This document shows positions 1-4,754 of a DNA stretch of 7,125 bases, one piece after another. Origin of the DNA: an uncultured Elusimicrobiales bacterium. Lineage in GTDB: Bacteria; Elusimicrobiota; Elusimicrobia; Elusimicrobiales; Elusimicrobiaceae. The DNA is taken from NCBI GenBank assembly GCA_944325235.1, contig CALUZE010000066.1, forward strand, positions 1 to 7,125. Direction: 5' to 3'. The position numbers and the translations under genes are program-made. The notes under the pieces were generated by a model. It was not told the DNA's origin and did no database searches. It saw only the letters and a program-made list of their open reading frames with translations. The first letter of the stretch is position 1, and each line of letters begins with the position of its first letter.

Positions 1-218
1 TAAATCATCGCAAAGTTTTTGCCGTCGGTCTTAACGGACACGCGGCCTTCTTTGGTTTCGCGGTCGGAACGTTTGGCCATATCCGCCAAGCCTTTCTTGC
101 GCAGGAATACGATGGCTTGTTCCATATCGTCTTTGCATTCCACCAGGGCTTTTTTGCAGTCCATCAGGCCAGCGCCGGTTTTTTCTCTAAGGGCTTTAAT
201 ATTTTCGGCTAAAGACAT
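1..218 (-). CDS. tsf: Elongation factor Ts (EF-Ts), N-terminal part; 3' end outside the window
   Basis: EF-Ts is the cytoplasmic guanine-nucleotide exchange factor that recycles EF-Tu·GDP to EF-Tu·GTP during translation elongation. Only the first 72 codons are present. They contain the N-terminal helical (UBA-like) domain with the family signature TGAGLMDCKKAL at residues 14-25, preceded by a helix ending LREK, then the start of the core domain (KRSDRETKEG, residues 49-58). The start is set by an AGGAGA ribosome binding site at 224-229, five bases before ATG. It lies downstream of rpsB on the same strand with a 71-bp gap holding a strong hairpin and no evident promoter, so rpsB-tsf is very likely one operon, as in most bacteria. 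The C-terminal two-thirds is not visible. Identification is secure from the signature and the synteny. Confidence 0.96.
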   Translation of the reverse strand, partial: MSLAENIKALREKTGAGLMDCKKALVECKDDMEQAIVFLRKKGLADMAKRSDRETKEGRVSVKTDGKNFAMI

Positions 219-223
219 TTTTT

Positions 224-229
224 TCTCCT
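224..229 (-). promoter_or_regulatory. Ribosome binding site of tsf
   Basis: AGGAGA on the minus strand lies five A residues before the tsf ATG. It is a near-perfect Shine-Dalgarno match at normal distance and fixes the start codon. Confidence 0.85.
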
Positions 230-251
230 GTAAAAGGTTAAATCTGAGGGG

Positions 252-280
252 GAAAGTTCCCGGACGGGCCGGGAACTTTC
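252..280 (-). promoter_or_regulatory. Intercistronic hairpin between rpsB and tsf
   Basis: A perfect 12-bp inverted repeat (arms 252-263 and 269-280) with a 5-nt loop lies 9 bp after the rpsB stop codon. On the minus strand it is followed by CCCCTCAGATT rather than a T-run, so it does not look like a full intrinsic terminator. It more likely acts as an RNA stability or processing element, or as a partial attenuator that lowers tsf relative to rpsB. The inverted repeat is directly visible; its function is inferred. Confidence 0.75.
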
Positions 281-289
281 ACACAATCG

Positions 290-1327
290 TTATTTGGCTT
301 CTTCGGCCGGAGCTTCTTCTTTGGCTTCGGCTTTGGGTTCCGCTTCGCCTTCGGCTTTCGCTTTGGCTTTTACGGTTTTTTTGGCTTTGGAAGCAGCCGG
401 CTTTTTGGCGGCCGTTTTCTTTTTGGCGGCCGGTTTTTCGGCTTCTTCGGCTTTTTCTTCCGCTTTGGCGGCCGGGGCTTCTTCTTTGGCCGGTTCTTTG
501 GCGGGTTCTTCCACCTTCACCGTTTCTTCCACCACAACGGCTTTGGCCGGTTCGGCTTTTTCGGCCGCGAGCATGGCGGATTCAAAGGCCTGGGCCATCA
601 CCGGGTTTTCGGCGGGTTGATTTTCGGCGGCTTTGACGGCTTCCAGCTCGGCTTTGCCTTCCAGGATGGAGTCGGCAATCGCGCTGCAGAACAATTTGAT
701 GGAGCGGGCGGCGTCGTCGTTACCGGGTATCGGTACGCTGATCATATCCGGGTCGGCGTTGGTGTCGCACACGGCTACCACCGGGATGCCCAACGCGTGG
801 GATTCGCGCACCGCACCGGCGGTGTCCACCGGGTCAATCACAAAGACCACATCCGGCAATACTTTCATATCGCGGATGCCGCCCAGCAGTTTCTGCAAGC
901 GGTTCATTTCTTTGGTCAAGCGGCTGGCTTCTTTTTTGGAAATAGCTTTAAACACGCCGGAGGATTCCCATTTTTCCAATTCGTTCAATCTTTCAATAGA
1001 TTTCTTGACGGTTTGGAAGTTGGTCAGCGTCCCGCCGAGCCATTTTTCGTGGATGCAGAACGCACCGCAGCGGGCGGCTTCGGCCTGGATAGCTTCCTGG
1101 GCTTGTTTCTTGGTGCCGACGAACAAAAATTTAGCGCCTTTTTTGCTTTCTTCTTTAATAAAAGCGCAGGCTTTTTTGAGTTCCTTGGCGGTTTTTTGTA
1201 AGTCTAAGATATGGACGCCGTTTCTTTCTCCGAAGATAAAGCGGCCCATTTTGGGGTTCCAGCGGGAAGTTTGGTGCCCAAAGTGCACACCGGCTTCCAG
1301 CATGGCTTTCATAGATACGTTGCTCAT
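290..1327 (-). CDS. rpsB: 30S ribosomal protein S2 with long Ala/Lys/Glu-rich C-terminal extension
   Basis: S2 is a late-assembling protein of the small ribosomal subunit. The first ~229 residues are a complete S2 core: MKAMLEAGVHFGHQTSRWNP (6-25), the FIFGERNGVHILDL stretch (31-44), WLGGTLTNFQTVKKSI (96-111), LPDVVFVIDP (157-166) and the closing IPGNDDAARSIKLF (200-213). Ordinary S2 ends near residue 230-260. This one runs to 345, adding a tail with an acidic block, a basic lysine-rich block (AKKKTAAKKP, 301-310) and a second acidic block ending EEAK. The start is fixed by an AGGAGA site at 1332-1337 and by the conserved N-terminus. It is transcribed with tsf from an extended -10 promoter at 1458-1486, through a leader of about 125 nt. 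Reading frame and codon use continue smoothly into the tail, so it is not a frameshift artefact. Confidence 0.97.
   Translation of the reverse strand: MSNVSMKAMLEAGVHFGHQTSRWNPKMGRFIFGERNGVHILDLQKTAKELKKACAFIKEESKKGAKFLFVGTKKQAQEAIQAEAARCGAFCIHEKWLGGTLTNFQTVKKSIERLNELEKWESSGVFKAISKKEASRLTKEMNRLQKLLGGIRDMKVLPDVVFVIDPVDTAGAVRESHALGIPVVAVCDTNADPDMISVPIPGNDDAARSIKLFCSAIADSILEGKAELEAVKAAENQPAENPVMAQAFESAMLAAEKAEPAKAVVVEETVKVEEPAKEPAKEEAPAAKAEEKAEEAEKPAAKKKTAAKKPAASKAKKTVKAKAKAEGEAEPKAEAKEEAPAEEAK
293..565 (-). repeat. Low-complexity A/K/E/P-coding tail of rpsB
   Basis: Codons 255-345 of rpsB encode almost only Ala, Lys, Glu, Pro and Val. The order is acidic (about 255-299), strongly basic and histone H1-like (about 301-325), then acidic again. 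The DNA is a degenerate run of GCC/GAA/AAA codons, seen on the plus strand as repeated ttcttcggctttgg-like motifs. Such tracts are predicted to be disordered and are prone to length variation. Confidence 0.75.
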
Positions 1328-1331
1328 GTTT

Positions 1332-1337
1332 TCTCCT
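1332..1337 (-). promoter_or_regulatory. Ribosome binding site of rpsB
   Basis: AGGAGA on the minus strand lies four bases before the rpsB ATG at 1325-1327 and supports that start. Confidence 0.8.
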
Positions 1338-1348
1338 GTGGCCGCAGC

Positions 1349-1441
1349 CTAAATTAGGGAAGGGGCTTCCCCGGTGGCATTGGCCTGGGGTGTCGTCGGG
1401 ACTGGCTTTGATTTACGAACTTTTTTCGCTATCCCGCTCAT
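1349..1441 (-). CDS. Possible 30-codon upstream ORF in the rpsB leader
   Basis: The predicted rpsB leader contains an in-frame ATG at 1441 and a TAG at 1349-1351, giving a 30-residue peptide that starts MSGIAKKVRKSK and continues with a Pro/Thr-rich stretch. AAGGTG, a reasonable ribosome binding site, lies four bases before the ATG and only a few bases after the predicted transcription start. The stop codon is 21 nt upstream of the rpsB ATG. The peptide matches nothing I recognise, has no membrane segment, and a 30-codon ORF can occur by chance. It could be a regulatory leader peptide or nothing. The coordinates and the Shine-Dalgarno-like sequence are visible; translation is inferred. Confidence 0.3.
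   Translation of the reverse strand: MSGIAKKVRKSKPVPTTPQANATGEAPSLI
1356..1372 (-). promoter_or_regulatory. Hairpin in the rpsB 5' leader
   Basis: In the minus-strand leader RNA, GGGAAG (1366-1371 region) pairs perfectly with CUUCCC (1357-1362 region) around a 3-nt loop, with flanking bases 1356/1372 adding a wobble pair. A GGCC near 1382-1385 can also pair with GGCC at 1340-1343, close to the ribosome binding site. S2 is known to repress its own operon through the rpsB leader in several bacteria, so a regulatory structure here is plausible, but I cannot match it to a described S2 leader motif. Confidence 0.4.
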
Positions 1442-1457
1442 ATTACACCTTATGGCT

Positions 1458-1486
1458 ATTATAGCATAAAAAAACGGCCAAGCCAA
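1458..1486 (-). promoter_or_regulatory. Promoter of rpsB-tsf (extended -10)
   Basis: On the minus strand a perfect -10 box TATAAT (1458-1463) is preceded by TGC, the extended -10 motif. A -35-like TTGGCT (1481-1486) sits 17 bp upstream. The predicted start is near 1451, giving a leader of about 125 nt before the rpsB ATG. It is the best promoter in the window and lies upstream of an operon expected to be highly expressed. Confidence 0.8.
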
Positions 1487-1498
1487 TTGCCTGCCGTT
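1468..1498 (-). terminator. Second terminator-like hairpin upstream of rpsB
   Basis: In minus-strand RNA, AACGGC (1493-1498) pairs with GCCGUU (1473-1478). An inner AGGC/GCUU pairing adds four base pairs around an AAUUG loop, with one bulged G. The stem runs directly into a U-tract (1468-1474). It probably backs up the terminator of the repeat-protein gene. It overlaps the -35 and spacer of the rpsB promoter. Confidence 0.55.
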
Positions 1499-1550
1499 GG
1501 GTGCGTATTTTTATGTATGCCTTACAACTATATTATACCTAATTGAACAT

Positions 1551-1579
1551 AAAAAAACCGCGGGAGAAACCTCCCGCGG
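1551..1579 (-). terminator. Intrinsic terminator of the repeat-protein gene
   Basis: A perfect 9-bp GC-rich inverted repeat (CCGCGGGAG at 1558-1566, CTCCCGCGG at 1571-1579) with a 4-nt loop is followed on the minus strand by seven T residues (1551-1557). It starts 17 bp after the stop codon of the 1597-2115 gene and is a textbook Rho-independent terminator. Confidence 0.92.
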
Positions 1580-1596
1580 CGTAAAACCAACCGACG

Positions 1597-2115
1597 TTAG
1601 AAGCGCCCGTTGACGAGCACCATCGCCGGGAACCAGCCGTTTTCGGCAATGTTCAAAATACCGATTTGCAAGCCTTCAATGGCTTTGGCATAGTTCACAA
1701 AACCCAGCTGCAAGCCGTGCATGTATTCGGCCTGGTTGAAGAAACCCCACTGCAAGCCGGTCGCGCTGTGCATAGACAAGTTGACCAACCCCAATTGGGC
1801 ACCGGTCAGGTCATCGTTTTTGGTCAGCAACCCCATTTGCGCGCCTTTCACCTGGTTGGCCAGGTTGACGATCCACGCCATGCTGACGCCTTTGAGTTCA
1901 TATTCGGTCTGCGCGAAAAGAAAATCCCACTGTAAGCCCGTAACGGTGGCCGTTTTGGACCCGATACCGAAATCCAGACCGGTAATGTCTTGCTTGTTGG
2001 CCGGGACCGCGATGGAAATATCATCCCACAAGGAGAGTTTTAAAACTCCCGTTTCCGCCGAGGCGGGCAATACCGTCGCCACCAGCAAGGCTGCTAAAAC
2101 AGCTAGTTTTTTCAT
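1597..2115 (-). CDS. Secreted protein of tandem 14-16 residue Gly-x-Gln repeats, function unknown
   Basis: The 172-aa product begins with a clear signal peptide: MKK, a hydrophobic stretch, then an ASA cleavage site near residue 20. From residue 46 on it is made of about eight tandem repeats starting at G46, G60, G76, G91, G105, G120, G134 and G148. The pattern is G-[LAV]-[QSD]-hydrophobic-[GDA]-two hydrophobics followed by a polar turn (for example GLQLGFVNYAKAIE, GLQIGILNIAENG). Alternating residues suggest short beta-strands stacking in the cell envelope. The layout resembles the surface repeat proteins with GLQxGxxN motifs seen in Leptospira (LA_2272-like), Fusobacterium and other diderms, recalled from memory and not searched. 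No catalytic motif is seen. It is a single-gene unit with its own extended -10 promoter and strong terminator. A GGAGG site lies 11 bases upstream of the ATG. Confidence 0.8.
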   Translation of the reverse strand: MKKLAVLAALLVATVLPASAETGVLKLSLWDDISIAVPANKQDITGLDFGIGSKTATVTGLQWDFLFAQTEYELKGVSMAWIVNLANQVKGAQMGLLTKNDDLTGAQLGLVNLSMHSATGLQWGFFNQAEYMHGLQLGFVNYAKAIEGLQIGILNIAENGWFPAMVLVNGRF

Positions 2116-2126
2116 ATGTGTTTTTT

Positions 2127-2131
2127 CCTCC
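2127..2131 (-). promoter_or_regulatory. Ribosome binding site of the repeat-protein gene
   Basis: GGAGG on the minus strand is 11 bases from the ATG at 2113-2115. The spacing is somewhat long, but no better start fits, since the signal peptide begins at this Met. Confidence 0.65.
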
Positions 2132-2140
2132 GTTTGATTG

Positions 2141-2154
2141 CCAAGATATCTTGG
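2141..2154 (-). promoter_or_regulatory. Perfect 14-bp palindrome at the transcription start of the repeat-protein gene
   Basis: CCAAGATATCTTGG is an exact inverted repeat. It sits about 10 bp downstream of the -10 box, roughly positions +3 to +16 of the predicted transcript. This is a classic place for a repressor operator. As RNA it could also form a 5-bp stem with a 4-nt loop at the mRNA 5' end. The palindrome is certain; its role is inferred. Confidence 0.55.
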
Positions 2155-2163
2155 ATGTTTTTT

Positions 2164-2172
2164 ATTGTAGCA
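2164..2172 (-). promoter_or_regulatory. Promoter of the repeat-protein gene (extended -10)
   Basis: On the minus strand TGC is followed by TACAAT (2164-2169), an extended -10 element one base from consensus. No convincing -35 box is found 16-18 bp upstream, as is usual for extended -10 promoters. The predicted start is near 2157, about 42 nt before the ATG. Confidence 0.6.
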
Positions 2173-2212
2173 ATTTAATCCGTTTTTTTCATATAAAAAT
2201 CAGATTAGAAAG

Positions 2213-2221
2213 TGATAAAAT
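2213..2221 (+). promoter_or_regulatory. Possible promoter of the nadE operon (extended -10)
   Basis: TGA followed by TAAAAT (2216-2221) lies in a very AT-rich stretch without a clear -35 box. The start would be near 2228, leaving a leader of only about 12 nt that holds little more than the ribosome binding site. AT-richness makes chance matches likely; TATAAA at 2194-2197 and flanking bases is an alternative. Confidence 0.4.
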
Positions 2222-2228
2222 AATAATA

Positions 2229-2236
2229 AGAGGTGA
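2229..2236 (+). promoter_or_regulatory. Ribosome binding site of nadE
   Basis: The AGAGGTGA stretch matches the anti-Shine-Dalgarno end of 16S rRNA well and lies three bases before the ATG at 2240. It fixes the nadE start. Confidence 0.75.
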
Positions 2237-2239
2237 CTT

Positions 2240-3742
2240 ATGAAAATAAACTTGGTTTCGTTTAACCCCTTATCGGCGGATATTGCCGGCAATGCAAACG
2301 CCATCCGCCAACTGCTGCGCGCGCCCGCGCCCAAGGCGGATTTACTGGTTCTGCCCGAGGCGGCTTTGTGCGGCTGCCCGCTGTTTGATTTGTTTGACGA
2401 CAAACGGCTGCTTGCGCAAAACGCGGCCGCTTTAAAAGAGCTTGCCAAAGAAACCAAGGAAACGGCCGCCGTGCTGGGTTATATGGACCGCCAGGACGGA
2501 CAGAGCGTAACGGCCGCTGCGTATATATATAAAGGAAAAGTCACCAAAATTTTTGACACGCAAACCCTGCCTTTTAAAGGCCAACAGCTCCAGGTGGTGC
2601 TGGGCACGCCCGAAGAAATCCGCCCGGACCCGGACGCCGACGCCGTGCTGTTTTTGACGGCCCGCCCGTACCTGAAAGGCAACATCGCCCCGCGGTTGGA
2701 CGCGCTTAAAAAGGCGGCCAAAAAGTACGCCGTGCCGATGTGCCTGTGCAACCTGTTGGGCGGCGGGGACGGAATGATTTTTGACGGGCTGGTGGCCGCG
2801 GCCGACAAAAAAGGCACCCTGGTGCTGGCGGGGGAACCCTTCCGCGAGCAGGTGCTGACGTTGGACACGGACGAAAAACACGAACCCGTTTCGTACAAAA
2901 AACCCGTGCAGGAAGAACTCATTGACGCCCTGGCCTTCGGCTTGCGCGATTACGTGCACAAAAGCGGAATGGACAAAGTGGTGTTTGGGTTAAGCGGCGG
3001 GATAGACTCGGCCTTTACGGCCGCGTTGGCCGCCAAAGCACTGGGGGGCGAAAGCGTGTACTGTGTGTCGCTCCCGTCGTACTGCACCAGCGATTTAAGC
3101 AAAACCCTGGCCGGGCAGCTGGCGCGCCGGTTGGGCGTAAACCTGGAAGAAGTGGGCGTTGTGCCCGCGCTGGCCAGCGTCAAAGAGGCGATGTCGCACA
3201 TCGTGTCGCACCCCAAAGACGCGACCGAACAGGAACTCCAGTCGCGCTTGCGCACCACCGTGTTGGGCGCGCTTGCCAGCGAATACAAAGCCATGCTGAT
3301 TTCTACCGACGATAAAAGTGAATGCGCCGTGGGTTCCTTTGTACTATATGGCGATGCGGGCGGCAGCCTGCAGCCGATTGGCGATTTGTACAAAAGCGAA
3401 ATTTATGAGCTGGCCGAGTATTTAAACAAACAGGGCGAAGTCATCCCGCGCGGTATTATTGAACGCGCGCCGACTTCGGAACTGAGCCCGAACCAAAAAG
3501 ACGAGGACCACCTCCCGCCCTACTCGGTGCTGGACAAAATCCTGCGGGCTTACCTGGAAGAAGGCTTGAATGCTGCCGACATCGCCAAAAAATACCGCGT
3601 AAAAGCGGCCGTGGTGCAGGACGTGCTGCACCGCGTGAACCAGGCCGATTTGAAACGCCGCCAAACGGCGCCCGCCTTGCAGGTGAGCGCGCACCCGTTT
3701 GCCTCCGTACTGCGGCCGATTATCAAAAAAATTAATTTATAA
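2240..3742 (+). CDS. nadE: NAD+ synthetase, two-domain type, with degenerate glutaminase domain
   Basis: NAD+ synthetase makes NAD+ from deamido-NAD+ and ATP, the last step of NAD biosynthesis. Residues 1 to ~215 are a nitrilase-type amidohydrolase domain that normally releases ammonia from glutamine. Residues ~220-500 are the synthetase, with the ATP-binding P-loop SGGIDS (252-257), STDDKSECAVGSFVLYGD (355-372), the PIGDLYKSEIYELAEYLN stretch, APTSELSPNQKDEDHLPPYS (410-429) and RRQTAPALQVSAHPF near the end. In the first domain the catalytic Glu is kept (LPEAAL, E40) and so is GGGDGMIFDG (174-183). The CEDxW nucleophile motif is absent, the K-x-x-L-P lysine reads T-Q-T-L-P, and about 30 residues are missing between LPFK (110) and ARPY (141-144). 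At 500 aa it is shorter than the usual 540-580. It may therefore use free ammonia. It is the first gene of an operon with the protease and the MATE exporter. Confidence 0.93.
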   Translation: MKINLVSFNPLSADIAGNANAIRQLLRAPAPKADLLVLPEAALCGCPLFDLFDDKRLLAQNAAALKELAKETKETAAVLGYMDRQDGQSVTAAAYIYKGKVTKIFDTQTLPFKGQQLQVVLGTPEEIRPDPDADAVLFLTARPYLKGNIAPRLDALKKAAKKYAVPMCLCNLLGGGDGMIFDGLVAAADKKGTLVLAGEPFREQVLTLDTDEKHEPVSYKKPVQEELIDALAFGLRDYVHKSGMDKVVFGLSGGIDSAFTAALAAKALGGESVYCVSLPSYCTSDLSKTLAGQLARRLGVNLEEVGVVPALASVKEAMSHIVSHPKDATEQELQSRLRTTVLGALASEYKAMLISTDDKSECAVGSFVLYGDAGGSLQPIGDLYKSEIYELAEYLNKQGEVIPRGIIERAPTSELSPNQKDEDHLPPYSVLDKILRAYLEEGLNAADIAKKYRVKAAVVQDVLHRVNQADLKRRQTAPALQVSAHPFASVLRPIIKKINL

Positions 3743-3746
3743 GCCT

Positions 3747-4754
3747 ATGCGCCGCTTGTTCTGTTTGCTGTTTGTATTGGCGGGATTGCCTCTTGGCGTG
3801 TGCGGAGGGGGAACGCTGTTTTTGGGCCCGACGTATCTGAAGGTGGACGAAAACGGCAATTTCTCCCGCGTGGAAAAAGAACCCGAAGGCGCCGCCTTTG
3901 ATAATTTTTGGGCGTACCGCCATATTCCGTCGGACAAAAAACTCACCGGCAAAGGCGTGAAAGTGGCCGTGGCGGACAGCGGTATTTCTTCCCATCCCGA
4001 ATTTAACGGCAAACATATTTTAGGGCAGGATTTTACGCTTTCCGGTTCGCTGGCAGACGTGAAAAACCACGGCACCGGCGTGGCGGGCATTATCGGTGCG
4101 CGCGGCGTGCGCTTTACGGGCGTGGCCCCGCAAGCCGAAATTTGGGTGTACAAAATAGACGACGGCAGCCGCTTAATCGGCCCCCAGGCCGCCGCCAATG
4201 CCTTAAATACCATTCTGGCTTACAACGAGGCCAATCCCCACGATAAAATTACCGTCATCAATTTGAGCTACGGCGTGTCGGGCGGAGGGTCCATCCAGCT
4301 GACCAACGCCATCAACCGCGCGCACGATTCGGGCGTGACGGTGGTCGTGCCGGCGGGGAATTTCGGGTACCCGGGCGTATTTTACCCGGCCAATTTGTCC
4401 ACCGTGCTTTCCGTAAGCGCGCTGGCGGCGGACGAAAAACATTTGTACGTCAATTCCGCCTACGGGCCGGAAGTGGATTTTATCGCCCCGGGCGACCGGG
4501 TGTACACCGCCTCGTCCGACGGCGATTATACGCTGATGAGCGGCACTTCGGCCGCGGCGGCGTTTGTATCGGCCGCGGCGGCGCTGGCGGTGGAAGGATT
4601 AACTAAAAAACTGGGCCGCTATCCCACCGCCGAAGAAGTGAAAGACGCGCTGAAAGCGGCCGCCTCCAAAGTGTCCGGCCTTCCGGACATCGCCCAGGGA
4701 AACGGGCTCATTGACATTCAAAAACTAGAGCAACAAGTAGGTTCTTCCAAATGA
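3747..4754 (+). CDS. Secreted subtilisin-family (S8) serine protease
   Basis: This is a compact subtilase of 335 residues. The catalytic triad is visible: Asp77 in VAVADSGI, His108 in NHGTGVAGIIGA and Ser268 in SGTSAAAAF, plus the oxyanion-hole Asn205 in VPAGNFG. The start at 3747 was chosen because it opens directly into a signal peptide (MRR followed by LFCLLFVLAGLPLG) and lies 4 nt after the nadE stop. An upstream in-frame ATG at 3699 would put 16 polar residues before the signal and overlap nadE. C19 (LGVC) is not a good lipobox because Val precedes Cys. Only about 30 residues separate the signal from the catalytic domain, so no standard I9 inhibitor pro-domain is present. The serine motif departs from the usual GTSMAAPHV. 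No Shine-Dalgarno site is seen, so translation is probably coupled to nadE. The substrate is unknown; an envelope or extracellular site is expected. Confidence 0.9.
   Translation: MRRLFCLLFVLAGLPLGVCGGGTLFLGPTYLKVDENGNFSRVEKEPEGAAFDNFWAYRHIPSDKKLTGKGVKVAVADSGISSHPEFNGKHILGQDFTLSGSLADVKNHGTGVAGIIGARGVRFTGVAPQAEIWVYKIDDGSRLIGPQAAANALNTILAYNEANPHDKITVINLSYGVSGGGSIQLTNAINRAHDSGVTVVVPAGNFGYPGVFYPANLSTVLSVSALAADEKHLYVNSAYGPEVDFIAPGDRVYTASSDGDYTLMSGTSAAAAFVSAAAALAVEGLTKKLGRYPTAEEVKDALKAAASKVSGLPDIAQGNGLIDIQKLEQQVGSSK

Noticed and set aside
19..1352. Long open frames on the plus strand opposite rpsB and tsf (19-636, 294-620, 617-1201, 633-1352)
   Set aside because: They mirror the biased codon use of rpsB on the other strand. 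They lack ribosome binding sites and family features, and the products are low-complexity Trp/Leu/Arg or Ala/Ser/Phe strings.
1666..2137. Plus-strand open frames opposite the repeat-protein gene
   Set aside because: They are antisense to a gene with a signal peptide, promoter and terminator, and they have no recognisable domains.
3699..3746. Longer start for the subtilase at 3699
   Set aside because: It would overlap nadE by 44 bp and place a polar 16-residue segment before an otherwise ideal signal peptide starting at 3747.
3795..3806. Lipoprotein signal (LGVC) in the subtilase
   Set aside because: The residue before Cys is Val, which does not fit the lipobox requirement for Gly/Ala/Ser. 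It is left as an ordinary signal peptide with low certainty about the cleavage point.
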